This document shows positions 41,285 through 51,249 of a stretch of 64,000 nt of DNA, in pieces. The DNA is taken from contig JAWWNJ010000056.1 of the NCBI GenBank assembly GCA_037176885.1, forward strand, positions 372,001 to 436,000. Reading direction: 5' to 3'. The notes beneath the pieces are model-generated. The model did no database searches and was not told the origin of the DNA. It saw only the letters and a list, made by a program, of their open reading frames with translations. Within the stretch, counting starts at the first letter, position 1, and each line of letters opens with the position of its first letter. The stretch is from Favolaschia claudopus. Lineage: Eukaryota > Basidiomycota > Agaricomycetes > Agaricales > Mycenaceae. A program made the position numbers and the translations under genes.

Positions 41285-43070
41285 GTGGGTCACCTGCTGT
41301 CCCGTCTCCGCTCGCTGCTACCCACTCGCGTCCCTGTTCTTCCCACATCCGCCACCATTACGCCCGAGGCCGAGCGCGAGATCTGCGCGGCCCTCGAGAT
41401 CGATTTCCGCAAAGCATTAGAGAGGTTGTGCGAGCGACCCAGGTCGCTTTTTAACCGCTCAGATCTCCGCAGCGATGAATACCAGGTGTGGGCTCCAAGC
41501 GACCTAGAAGAGTATTGTCCTGGGATATTCCTAGGTCGCTGGGGTCTCACATCTGAAACTGCTCGTTGTGGAGATCTAAGCGGTTTAATAGCGACCTGGG
41601 TCGCTCGCACAACCTCCCTATTCTATGTCAACCTGGGCAATGATCGCGTGAACATCGTTGAGAGTGTTCATTTGATGAACAGCTCGACTGACTGGAACGC
41701 GGTTGTCCCATTCCTTCTGGACGCCACCCAACCGGCTCGCTACTGGCCGAAGATGCAAATCTTCGTTGGCACGGTTATGGAGGCGCAACTTCTCCACGCG
41801 TTCATTGTGTCGAGGTACCCGCCGTCTGTCGAGCACAAAATTGACTACATTCACGCGACACGCTCAGCCTCTTCGCTGCGTCGGCGTATCCGGCGCTTTG
41901 AGCGCGGCGCCATCAAGATCCTCGTCTCGACCGCCATTGGGTCTCATGTATGTGTCTCTTCCTTCCAGTCTCTGCATCGGGGTCTCATATGTGCTACAGG
42001 GCCAAGACATTCCCGACATCTCAATCGTCATCCGCTTCGGGGCTGTCGACTCGCTCGAGCAGCTGAAGCAGGAGATGGGCCGCGCGGGACGTGATCCACA
42101 GATCTTTGCCCAAGCCCACTTCCTTGTCGAGAAGTCGTGCTTCCAGGCACAGAAGAAGTCCATACGCAAGAAGCAGAAGACGACAAATGCAGCCGCAATT
42201 GACGGCGGAGAGGCAAGTGCACCGCGAGACCGCCCGGAAGCAAACGATGCACCGGTTGAGTCGATTGAGTTCCCTGTTCTGCTCGACGACGACAAGCTCC
42301 CCGACAATCTTCAGTGGCGCAAGAAGCTCAACCCAGGTGTGCATCACTACGCAGCTGCACAGGACCCGGACTGCCGCCGCGACGTCTCAGACGAATATTT
42401 TGGCAATCCCGTCCGAGAACGAGGTAACATTTTGTGTTCATCGTGTGAAGTACATGTCATTGAATATCTGCATGTAGTCTTAGCCAATGCTCTCTGCTGT
42501 GACCTCTGCGCTAACGACGGACCGTTTCCACCGAAAGCACCCGAAACGCATCCGACCACCCCGCCGCCTCACTCGCAAAGTGCTGCGTCATCAACAGCTA
42601 CCACACCCAACAACAATGGCAAACGCGGGCGTCGCGCGGCTGCCTCCGACACTGATGCAGGTGCCAAGCGACGCGGCGGCCATCTGACGGAGTGCAAGGA
42701 AATTGTCGAGCGCTGGGCAACCGAGATGTACGAGAAGGATTGGGCCGGCAGCGGGCTTACTTCCGACGTGTTTATCACGGACACCATGATCACCTACTTA
42801 GCGCACAATCGGTTCTCGTCCCTCGCACATCTTTGCAACTCTCTGGAAAGGTCCACCCGATCATGGGGCTTGGTCGAGGACTACGGCAATGACATTTTGG
42901 GTCGTCTTGCGCGTGTCGATCAACGACGTGATGACGAGCGCCATCGGCAGGAAGCGGAACGGGTTCAACGTCAACTCGAGCAGCAGGAGAAGCGGGAGAG
43001 GTTGGGTGTGAAACTCCTGCACTTCGTCCCGGTCTGGCCGTCTGCGCATCGTCTCGAGTGCCTCCGATGA
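41285..43070 (+). CDS. RecQ-like helicase fragment with exonised MITE
   Basis: Second half of a superfamily 2 (RecQ-type) DNA helicase. Introns 41948-41999 and 42424-42477; the three exons join to 559 codons plus stop without a break. Motifs: VPVLPTSATITPEAEREICA (III), FYVNLGNDRVNIVESVHL, QIFVGTVMEAQLLHAFIVSR (IV), GSH/GQDIPDISIVIRFG (V), LEQLKQEMGRAGRDPQ (VI), then a Cys-rich region (ALCCDLCANDG). Walker A and the DEAH box are absent, so the N-terminal ATPase lobe is missing and it cannot unwind DNA as it stands. Residues 46-113 are encoded by the MITE 41419-41619 and its duplication. The 3' end overlaps the DUF6589 gene antisense. The ATG at 41285 is simply the first in frame. Confidence 0.72.
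41419..41619. mobile_element. 201-bp MITE inserted in frame in helicase
   Basis: TIRs of about 47 bp (AGAGAGGTTGTGCGAGCGAC at the left, its near complement at the right); ATT duplication at 41416-41418 and 41620-41622. Removal restores RKA/FYVNLGNDR. Insert plus duplication is 204 nt, a multiple of three, and the traversed frame has no stop. The AGAGA end and ATT duplication link it to the families at 32655, 33885, 60923 and 61092. Confidence 0.9.
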
Positions 43071-43687
43071 TGCATGGTGACTAAGGGCTCGAGTCGCGAG
43101 ATCAACTAGTTCAGAGGGTGTTTTTGAGCGGAGACCCTCGACCGTCCTCTTGGACTGAGCAGCCACGGTACGCCATATCTCTCGGAACTCTGCCTCACCA
43201 ACATGGTGAATTGCTTCATTGAGATGAGCATGGAATGGACCCTCTGTCGACGTCTTGTGTAGTCCCTTGCGACCAAGCAGCGTGAAGGAGGCAAGGAAGC
43301 CATGACCCTTTGCACGACCAAGATATTGTGCATGCAGCGAGTTGGCAGCCTGCATGGCAAAGTGGAACCAGCCGAAAATTGGGAGGAGGAAGCAAGGGGT
43401 GTTCAAAACCTGAATGATGGATATGACTAGGTGGTGGTGATACCCAATCAGCATCTTCCAGAGACATTCAGCCTTGCAAGCACGTCAACTGAGCGTTCTC
43501 CTCTTGTTACGTGAATCCATTACTTCTTTGGGTATGTCCGAGTGATTGCCGGGTGGTGGTGGTCTCTTGGGTTTCGGGGTCTTGACAGGTGGGTTTTGGG
43601 TAGTCGCGGTCGGGAGGTTTTGATTCCGAGTCCCCTTGGGAGGAAGTCAAGACGTTCAAATGAGCTGTCATCACCAGCGCGTCGCAA

Positions 43688-43890
43688 TGTGACGGATCGA
43701 CGTTCGCATCTGCTCACGGTGATATTTCCCCGAGTCGTTGCCAAGACTCTGATACACAGCCTCCATTTTCTAGTATAAGTAGTTAGCTTTTGTCGTAGAT
43801 TGCTTTCCTTTGGTCAATCTAGGACTTACACCAGTTCCCTTGGGTTGATCTTTGTGTGCCGGAACTCGAGCTCCCTTCGCTTCCGTCACA
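43688..43890 (+). repeat. 5' LTR of the gag-only element
   Basis: 203 bp, TGTGACGGATCGACG..CTTCCGTCACA. Contains TAGTATAAGTAG (about 43770), a possible TATA-type signal. Confidence 0.92.
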
Positions 43891-43980
43891 TCTTTTGAAC
43901 TCTCCAAGCTCCTAGACTGTCGACGCACTTGACTACGCCTACCCCCGACCCCTCCTCTGATTTGTGCTCGACGTACCCAG

Positions 43981-46317
43981 ATGACTGACTCTGGCCGCGC
44001 CCGCTACCCTCTCCGCTCGCATACTCAGATTGTTCCTCCAATGCCTGCTTCGAGATCCGCTCGCGCTGCCGACAATGTGAGTTCCCCCACTGGAACTCCC
44101 CGACCGGAGAGCCGTGCCTCCTGGACAAACGCACGCCCCGTTTCCCCCGATTTATCATACAGTCGGGCGGTCTCGGGTGGACGACCTTCCTCTAGTGTAG
44201 ACTTGCCGCTGCCATCGGGTGGTGAGACCCCATCGCCTTCGGGCGGTGAGACACCGTCGCCTTCGGGCGTCGAGACGCCGATGCCTTTGCGCATCGTGAA
44301 ACCGCTGCCGTTTGGCAGCGAGACCTCGCCGTCGGCATCCCCGATGCGCGCTCCATCGTTCACGCCGATGCTTCCCGAGCCTAGCTCGCCGCACTTGACT
44401 TCAGTTGTAGACTGGGGCGTTTTGGGGGATAGTAATAAAAATGCCTTTGAAACCGTTGCTACGCACCATGTGGGATCACATTCACCAAATCCCAGAAACA
44501 CTGTAAGCCCCCCGGATTTCCGCTCCCATTCCACATCCACCGTGTCGCGTGCGATTAAGAATATGAGCGTGGACGAGCTTGTGAGTGTGGCTCGTCGCCA
44601 CCAGGCTTTGGCTCAAGAGGCCTTGGCTGCTGCGTCGGAGCGCGGGCTGACTTTGCCGCGACAGACCCCACCCGCTGATGCGAACATCAGCTTGATTGAT
44701 ATTGATGATAGGAACGTGCCTGAACACGTTGTCAGTCCGGCTTTACCTTCCGGTGTTGGACCATCCCACTTGAAGGGCAAAGGAGCTGACCCCCGCAATT
44801 GGGGTGCAGCTGAATTCTCGGAGGATTTCTCTGAACGCGATTTCGAAGCGCAGAAAGCCGCTCTTGATAAATTTGCCGAAATTCACCGCACTGTCAAAGA
44901 TGAACGGCATTCACCGCCACCTCGGTTCTTTGATCGGACGCCAACCAACTTGGTATCACCGAAGCCTCGAACTCCGATATCCTTGCCAAAGCAAAAGGAT
45001 GATACTATAGCCTCTGGCCAGAAGATAGACGAGAAGATTACTAGTCTGCAAGAGCAGATTATTAGGTTGCAACTTTCTCGAGAGACGACGCCGAAAGTTA
45101 ACCTAACTAAGGCACAGACAGCTGTCAAACACAGCATTGACAGGCAGATCACGGTCGATCCGCCCCGCGGCCCGGGATTCCGTCCCGAACCAACCCCTGC
45201 TGCGCGCATCGTTCCCGGCAGCTTCATCGAGCGCACGCTCCGCAATGCCGACCGTGTAGACGGTTCACCAACCCCATCCGAACCATCCGACTCTTCTGGC
45301 TCAGATTCTGAGTCGTCAGATGGATCAGGGCCGGGGAGGTCTCACCCAACACGGCACCGTCGCAAGCGACGTTCCTCGAGAAGGAGTAGAAATTCTCGTA
45401 CTAAAAAAGATCGAATGATTTTGAAGCCCATTCCTCCCAGAGAATACGATGGCTCACCTGATGCCGTCGCATTTCACCGATTTGTGAAAGAAGTATCCAA
45501 CTACGTCAAAGTTGGAAAAGTGCCCGTTGGTGAACGTGTCTTCTACTTGTCATATTACTTGACGAGTCGTGCTCTTGAGTACTACAACAGCAAGGTTGAG
45601 AACGACGATAAAGTGTGGTCTTTGAGTGATTTCTTCTGGGGATTATTCAACTTTTGTTTCCCTGTGAATTATCGCGAGAAGCAACGCACATTGTTGGGCC
45701 TTTGCGTTCAACGGAATAAATCGGTTTTGGTTCATAAAGCCGAGTGGGAACGAATCTTCAACACGATTGGGCTCGAAGCCAATCAGGAGAAGGTTGTTAT
45801 GTTTTGGCGTAGCCTCAACGCCAACATCCGGAAAGAGATGTTCCGTGACAAACTTGATCCTGAGATTTCTACTTGGGCTGAAGTTACCGCTGGCGCCGAA
45901 AGCGCCGAGATTATCGTCAACGTTGACGAACCCGAAGACCTGATAGAAACTACTGGGCCGAGTAACTTGAAACCTCGGACCAGACCCGATGAACCCAAAT
46001 TGGAAACAGATGTGAACGAGAAACGTCGTACCGGAGGGCGCGTTATCTCGGTTTCCAGTGCTGAACCCGAACCTCCCAAGTCGAAATCTCGTGACAACGG
46101 CGGCCATTTGTCTGCCAAGAAGCGGAATGAATACCTTGCAGCCGGCTTGTGCTTTAATTGCGGGGTGCATGGACACCTTTCCCGCAACTGTCCTGAATTG
46201 AACACAATGGTTTCCAAAGGTAAACCTCCTGGATTTGCGTCCCATGCTGTTGATTTCGCACTGACGACTGATCGCGATGCTCTTTTGGAGAGCACAGAAG
46301 TACTTGAACACTTCTAA
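43981..46317 (+). CDS. gag: Intact Gag of the gag-only element
   Basis: 778 codons, no break. Start MTDSGRARYPLRSHTQI, 90 bp after the LTR. Low-complexity Ser/Pro N-terminus with repeated PSGGETPSPSGGETPSPSG (about 79-97); SRAIKNMSVDELVSVARRHQ; AEFSEDFSERDFEAQKAALD (also in the Gypsy Gag); Arg/Ser-rich tract; capsid-like Retrotrans_gag region from MILKPIPPREYDGSPDAVAF (about 479) to NIRKEMFRDKLDPEISTWAE; zinc knuckle CFNCGVHGHLSRNC (about 724); end ESTEVLEHF. The Gypsy Gag has the same STEVLE and continues into an acidic tail and pol, so this element lost everything after that point. It forms the virus-like particle and packages RNA (family knowledge). Confidence 0.93.
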   Translation: MTDSGRARYPLRSHTQIVPPMPASRSARAADNVSSPTGTPRPESRASWTNARPVSPDLSYSRAVSGGRPSSSVDLPLPSGGETPSPSGGETPSPSGVETPMPLRIVKPLPFGSETSPSASPMRAPSFTPMLPEPSSPHLTSVVDWGVLGDSNKNAFETVATHHVGSHSPNPRNTVSPPDFRSHSTSTVSRAIKNMSVDELVSVARRHQALAQEALAAASERGLTLPRQTPPADANISLIDIDDRNVPEHVVSPALPSGVGPSHLKGKGADPRNWGAAEFSEDFSERDFEAQKAALDKFAEIHRTVKDERHSPPPRFFDRTPTNLVSPKPRTPISLPKQKDDTIASGQKIDEKITSLQEQIIRLQLSRETTPKVNLTKAQTAVKHSIDRQITVDPPRGPGFRPEPTPAARIVPGSFIERTLRNADRVDGSPTPSEPSDSSGSDSESSDGSGPGRSHPTRHRRKRRSSRRSRNSRTKKDRMILKPIPPREYDGSPDAVAFHRFVKEVSNYVKVGKVPVGERVFYLSYYLTSRALEYYNSKVENDDKVWSLSDFFWGLFNFCFPVNYREKQRTLLGLCVQRNKSVLVHKAEWERIFNTIGLEANQEKVVMFWRSLNANIRKEMFRDKLDPEISTWAEVTAGAESAEIIVNVDEPEDLIETTGPSNLKPRTRPDEPKLETDVNEKRRTGGRVISVSSAEPEPPKSKSRDNGGHLSAKKRNEYLAAGLCFNCGVHGHLSRNCPELNTMVSKGKPPGFASHAVDFALTTDRDALLESTEVLEHF

Positions 46318-46494
46318 ATTCGCATGATTTCCTTCCTCGACATCGAAATGGTCGTCGAGGAGGGCGAGGAGACCCGAATGGTTTGATTTTGATTTTTCGA
46401 AGACCATTTCGGACATTGAATTGAGTTTGAACATGATTTATTTATTTTCTGACTAGATATTCAGCTCGTCGTTGTCGACGATCTGGAGGGCGGA

Positions 46495-46697
46495 TGTGAC
46501 GGATCGACGTTCGCATCTGCTCGCGGTGATGTTTCCCCGAGTCGTTGCCAAGACTCTGATACACAGCCTCCATTTTCTAGTATAAGTAGTTAGCTTTTGT
46601 CGTAGATTGCTTTCCTTTGGTCAATCTGGGACTTACACCAGTTCCCTTGGGTTGATCTTTGTGTGCCGGAACTCGAGCTCCCTTCGCTTCCGTCACA
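46495..46697 (+). repeat. 3' LTR of the gag-only element
   Basis: 203 bp, identical to 43688-43890 except three transitions. Preceded by the purine run CTGGAGGGCGGA. Confidence 0.92.
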
Positions 46698-48422
46698 CGC
46701 AAGAACAAGCCCCGTAGCCGAGAAACGGTTAGTTGATCACCAATAAAGGCAATGACTTTCTCCCGTCCTATCGACTCGACCCACTGCTTGCCGTACATGT
46801 GCAGCTGCTTCAGCCACTCATCAATGAGAGACACGTGGTCAGAATAGCTCGCCTCTGGCTGATTAACGGAGCTAAGCAGAAACTGCATTGACTTCGCATC
46901 TTTGCCAATAGGAAGAGGATTAAGAGGGGGTGGTTTTTGGAGGAGAGTGTGATCTTTGAATTTGTATGTGGAGAGGTCAAAGTCAGGAGAGTGAATAAGC
47001 GCAGCGAGAAGCAGCCAAGCATAATAGGGCCGCAACTTCTTGTTGCCGACAGCTGCAAGGTCAAGGACACGTCGAATAGTTATTGGCGAGTCGAGGTTCG
47101 CAGCCCGTTGCTCTTTCAAATCTTGATTCGCACTTGCGGGGAGGGGAGTCACACCGGGTTTGAGATATGCTGTTGCCGCTGTTCCGCTTGTAAGCTTCTG
47201 CAGGTTTTCGAGACGTTGCGAGAAGATCTTGAACAGGATAACAACATTGTCATAGGTGAGCACCCAGGGGTATTTTTGCACCAGCTCGCGCAGCTCGTCA
47301 AGTGTCATCCGTGACATACGACGAATCGCCTTGCTGATTCATGAATGGCTCATCACTAGCCCGAGCGCATGAAGGACATCAAATTCTTTTGCAGTCAGAC
47401 CCTTGAATTTGAAGTACTCGAGTAGATTGAAAATGTCTTTTGGAGACGGTTGTTGGACCAATTGTTTTGGTACATGAGCTGAGAGATGATGGTGACCGTG
47501 ATCTAGAAGCAGTTTGAGCTTGAATGTATACAATATAGATTTACTTACAACTGGGAAAGAACGCCGCCTAGGAAGCGAGTCCATAAACTGGACGAGGGTC
47601 GGAGCAACAACAGACATGCGTGCATGAAGCTCGAGAAATGTAAAGCCTGTCAAGCTCTCAGCCCGTACATCTGTTGCAGTGTCGGTGGTCAGAAGCGGAC
47701 CCAAGGCATCCATCTCCTTGTGCATGACCTCTGGGCACCAATCTACTGCTACTGGAGCAAGCCCTTTCCGACCGCCCGTTGCACGCTTCTTCTTTGCAGA
47801 GGCACTCCATCGCGGAGGCTTCAAGCAGCAGCGGAAGATGTTGGGTAGCTCATCGCTACACATGAGGGCCGTTTTGTGCATAGCGGATTGTTGCGTTGCG
47901 AGTGGTGTATTTCCCATCGCACAGAAAGTCTAGCATTAGTGCGAGATCAAAGCCAGTGTTCTTAAGTGCCTCGAGATTTGCAAGCATCCGGCGCTCAATC
48001 TCATCTTCGGACAGCTGCTCAAGTGTCTGTCGTAGGGCTCGCGTGCGAAGGACGTGGGGAGACTCGGCGGAATCAGTGGTGCCAGCTTTCAACTCATCGG
48101 GGTCAAGCTCTTCATCGCCGTCAATGTATGGCGTTGGTGATGGGGAGCGCGATTGACTGGGCTCCGAGTCCGTGTTGATGTCTTCCTCCAGGTTGTCATC
48201 ATCCGAGTCAAGCTCAGGAAGATCGTGCTCATCGTCATCGTCGAGGGCGAGTGACGGCTCAATGCTGCTCTTGCTCGATACCTCCGAAACACGCTCATCG
48301 CGGCCGATTGAGAGCAGATCTGACTCGGCGGCGGCTCGTGGGAAGCTTTCGATGTGTTCTGAGCTCGTAGATTGTGTATTGCTCGATGACGAGTGCCCTA
48401 ATACAGCGTCGACGTTGGACAT

Positions 48423-49600
48423 AGCAAGCGGCGGGGTTATGGTAGGTCCTCCAATGGAAGTGGCCCAGACCTTCCTAAGTCCCCACATCCATCATCACGA
48501 AAATCAATCAAACGTCAAAACTGTCATTGGAATTACAGATTAGGAAAGAGCTCCGGCTCTGCGTAAACTACGCCAACAAGGATCACGCAGGAAGGTCTGG
48601 GTATCCGAGACTAGTATACCCGCTACCGTCTTGTCAACCAGCTGGTTGAGTCACGTCTGTACGTGCGACCATACATGAAGTTAACTTACAGGTACCACGG
48701 CACAGGGCAGCGTCATTGTATTTAATTTCTTCTTTAGCACTTCCGGGTGGTTCCAAATAATCTCCTTGAGAGCGGCCCAGCAAGTCTGAGCCAACGCAAG
48801 ATTTTGTTAAGATTCTTAAAAGAAACAGTGGCTGCGAGGAGCTTGAGGAGACCGCAGTGAAGAAAATCCGGAGGCCACCTCCGATCCTCGACTTGGAATT
48901 CAAATTATTCAATGAGCAGCCGCACCAAGCAAGCCATGTATAAGAATGTCAAGCAAGGATACTGGATTTGTGCAGCTAGCAGTTGCTGGAGACTCATAGT
49001 GAGGGAAAGGTAAGAAGGAAGGGGACGCGTCGCGTCTCCGAGCTGACGCGCCGACAGCGTGTGAATCGATTTTCTACCCGAGCTTTCCCATCTTTCTCTC
49101 AGTTTTCTCTGGTTTTTCTCTCGCATCAATTCTACCCGAGATTCTACCCGAGTTCTCAGAGAGAATTGTTCCCAACGGACTCAGTCTTCTCGAAAGGAGG
49201 GGGCAATGAGAACAGACGTAATGAATTTGGCGGACGAATACCGGTAGTCCATTGTAGGTTTTGATTAGTTTGAGTTCAATGTCGTTCTTCCTTTGTTCAT
49301 CAGCCCGCCAAGGTTCAAAGCGATTCCAGTTCCGCCAAGACAGATTGTAGTTCCCAGTAGCGCAGTCAGACTCGTATGTAGGTGCAGGTGTGCCGAAGAA
49401 GAACATATCTATTAGCTAGCAGTAGGTACATGAGGCTTACTTAGGTCGTCTGATCAAGGTAAGTATAGAGGTTATACGGCGGCAGTGCTGCGGCAGTGGC
49501 GGCACTTTGGGGGTGCCCTGCGTAAACTACGCCAACAAGGATTACGCAGGAAGGTCTGGGTATCCGAGACTAGCGTAAGGCATTTCCTCCCGGACAAATT
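48423..49600. repeat. Repeat-rich spacer, two copies of an interspersed motif
   Basis: A 56-bp sequence beginning CTGCGTAAACTACGCCAACA and ending ATCCGAGACTAG occurs at 48559-48614 and 49518-49573; a third, diverged copy is at 61555-61610. It contains the stem CTGCGTA..TACGCAG, ends in CTAG, and the first copy is followed by T, so it could be another Helitron-like end, though the spacing is unusual. Part of it (AGGAAGGTCTGGG) is inverted at 48469-48481, just upstream of the DUF6589 start. No gene seen. Confidence 0.6.
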
Positions 49601-51249
49601 CCCCGGCATTTTCTGGTCCACAGCCAGTAACCAAAGCGGACGACTCGGAATGCTTCTGCAGACCGATAATCGTTACTCAAACGCTCCAAAAAAAAAAAGA
49701 AAGAAAGAAAAGAGGGCCAACAACACAACCGGCTGTCGAGATGTTGAATCACACGCGGTCCCCGGCGCCGCGCGCCGGCGAGTGCGGCGAGCGGCAGTGC
49801 GGCGCCGCGGGCAAGGAATCCAGCAAAAAAAATCCAGGCGGGGTCCCCGACAAGCTGTGTACCCCCCGTAGGCGGCGTGCTTAAGCTTGTTGATATCAAT
49901 TTACAGGATTTACAGCCCCGTGACGCCGCCGCGCGCCGCCGATGCTGGAATCAACAGCTCTTTGCCCTCTGCTTTCCGCTGGTTTACGCGTCTTCCGCTC
50001 ACCCTCAGCATCCAAAGGCAGTAAAATACTATGCCAAGCATCTTCAAAGTGATTTACAGCGCTCGACTGCCTTCGGTGATGTGTCCAAGTCCAGTTAAGC
50101 CTGCATTGCTCAACCCGCTTATCATGCGCAAACTCTGAGTCGAGCGACTCAACGCACCGCATACAAGCGGCACAAGTCCTCCAACACGAGGTATCCATTG
50201 TCTTTCAATGGGTACTAGACCTATCTGTCGACATCCAACTGTTCTTGATCTGGCACGACCTTGTATTCTTAATCTCTCTACAACTTGAATATTTACGCGT
50301 TTTCACGCGTCAAACCGTGTCAACGCGCGCAATTCATCTGGCAAACAGTGCAGCTTGTCTCAAATGCTCTCTAAAAGCTTTTTACACCACCTAACCCAGG
50401 CCGAAATGCGCATTTTTTGGTTAAATTTCATGCTACACATTATACACAATATATTCTAACCCTCTCGGGTCTTGGCCCATCAAGACTGTTGTGCAGGCAT
50501 GCTACTCAACGATCTCCCATGCCTTTTGCATGCCTTGCTTTGCTTGTAAGACAAGAGGTAAGTCAATTGAAAATTCAATGCTATTTTCTCGCCGCTCGGA
50601 CATATGATTCTTGCTTTCCTCCTGAACTAGTACCTATATGGACAGGGATAACAAGGGCTCCATCAAGCCATTGCCTACGAGTTGTCTAGTATACTGAAGC
50701 GCGCACGAACGTCGCCCGGAGCATCAACCGCATCCCCGAATGTAGGTGTGTGGGACTTTGCTTTGAGGCTGGACTTCTATGACGCAGGGATTTAACAGGA
50801 AGAACACCTTGATTTCGACCTCCCTCTGCGTCATTGAGGACCCATTCCTCGGGTTCTGCGTTGGATTGGGGCGCCGAAATTGGGAAGACCACTTTCCAAA
50901 AGCGGTGATTTTCATTGCGGAAGAGCGGCAGTACTTATGTGTTTTTTCATTGGGTTAAAAAGCTCTGGATTCAAAAACATTATTCTACATTACAGCGGCC
51001 GTTGTTTTCGGCGCCTGGCAGTGCTCATCCCAACACCTTGTATGTAGGGACCTCGAAGAGCAACTTCAATGCGCGGAGATTTGTGCCGGCCTTACCTCAT
51101 TACGACAGCTGTCAGATCGAAATCGATCACCGGTGATTTTCGCTAAAAGGTCGATCGGCTATCGCTCGAATTTACTGGGTTTACAACATATTCTGTAAAT
51201 TACGTCAAATAAAGGAACGTATTGGTCACGTGCTGGCACTGATTGGAAA
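49600..51249. other. no gene recognised; low-complexity tracts
   Basis: 49686-49712 is an A/G-rich microsatellite. 49757-49812 is strongly GC-rich with GCCG/CGGC palindromes. 50410-50700 has open frames without domains. The 300 bp before 51250 are the likely upstream region of the next gene. Confidence 0.4.

Larger units (their letters stand above)
43688..46697 (+). mobile_element. Gag-only LTR retrotransposon (TR-GAG type)
   Basis: 3,010 bp: LTR 43688-43890, Gag frame 43981-46317, polypurine-like GGAGGGCGGA directly before LTR 46495-46697; CGCAA duplication at 43683-43687 and 46698-46702. The two LTRs differ at three positions only, all A in the 5' copy and G in the 3' copy. No protease, RT or integrase is present, so it must be moved by another element's Pol. 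The nearest candidate by Gag similarity is the Gypsy family at 8821-19604. It is young and inserted in the DUF6589 gene. Confidence 0.93.
42861..48422 (-). pseudogene. DUF6589 family protein, interrupted by LTR element
   Basis: Starts at 48422 (MSNVDAVLGHSSSSNTQS). The N-terminus is Ser/Asp-rich (LDDDDEHDLPELDSDDDNLE), then SPHVLRTRALRQTLEQLSED. A frameshift after ATIRYAQ (near 47880) leads to TALMCSDELPNIFRCCLKPP, EYFKFKGLTAKEFDVLHALG, a TGA near 47342, VQKYPWVLTYDNVVILFKIF, LTSGTAATAYLKP and DQLTVSRLRGLF. The gag-only LTR element 43688-46697 follows, then RRAGDDSSFERLDF, PIFGWFHFAMQAANSLHAQY, GRKGLHKTSTEGPFHAHLNE and LVDLATRALSHHASSEALETM. Order and wording match DUF6589, a large Agaricomycete family of unknown function. 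The usual C-terminal part is missing; the end overlaps the helicase fragment antisense. Confidence 0.8.

Noticed and set aside
41285..43070. Calling this a complete functional RecQ helicase
   Set aside because: Walker A and DEAH motifs are absent and a MITE is inserted; only the second helicase lobe is present.
49757..49812. GC-rich block as a possible rRNA fragment
   Set aside because: No conserved rRNA motif; it is simple GCC/GGC palindromic sequence.
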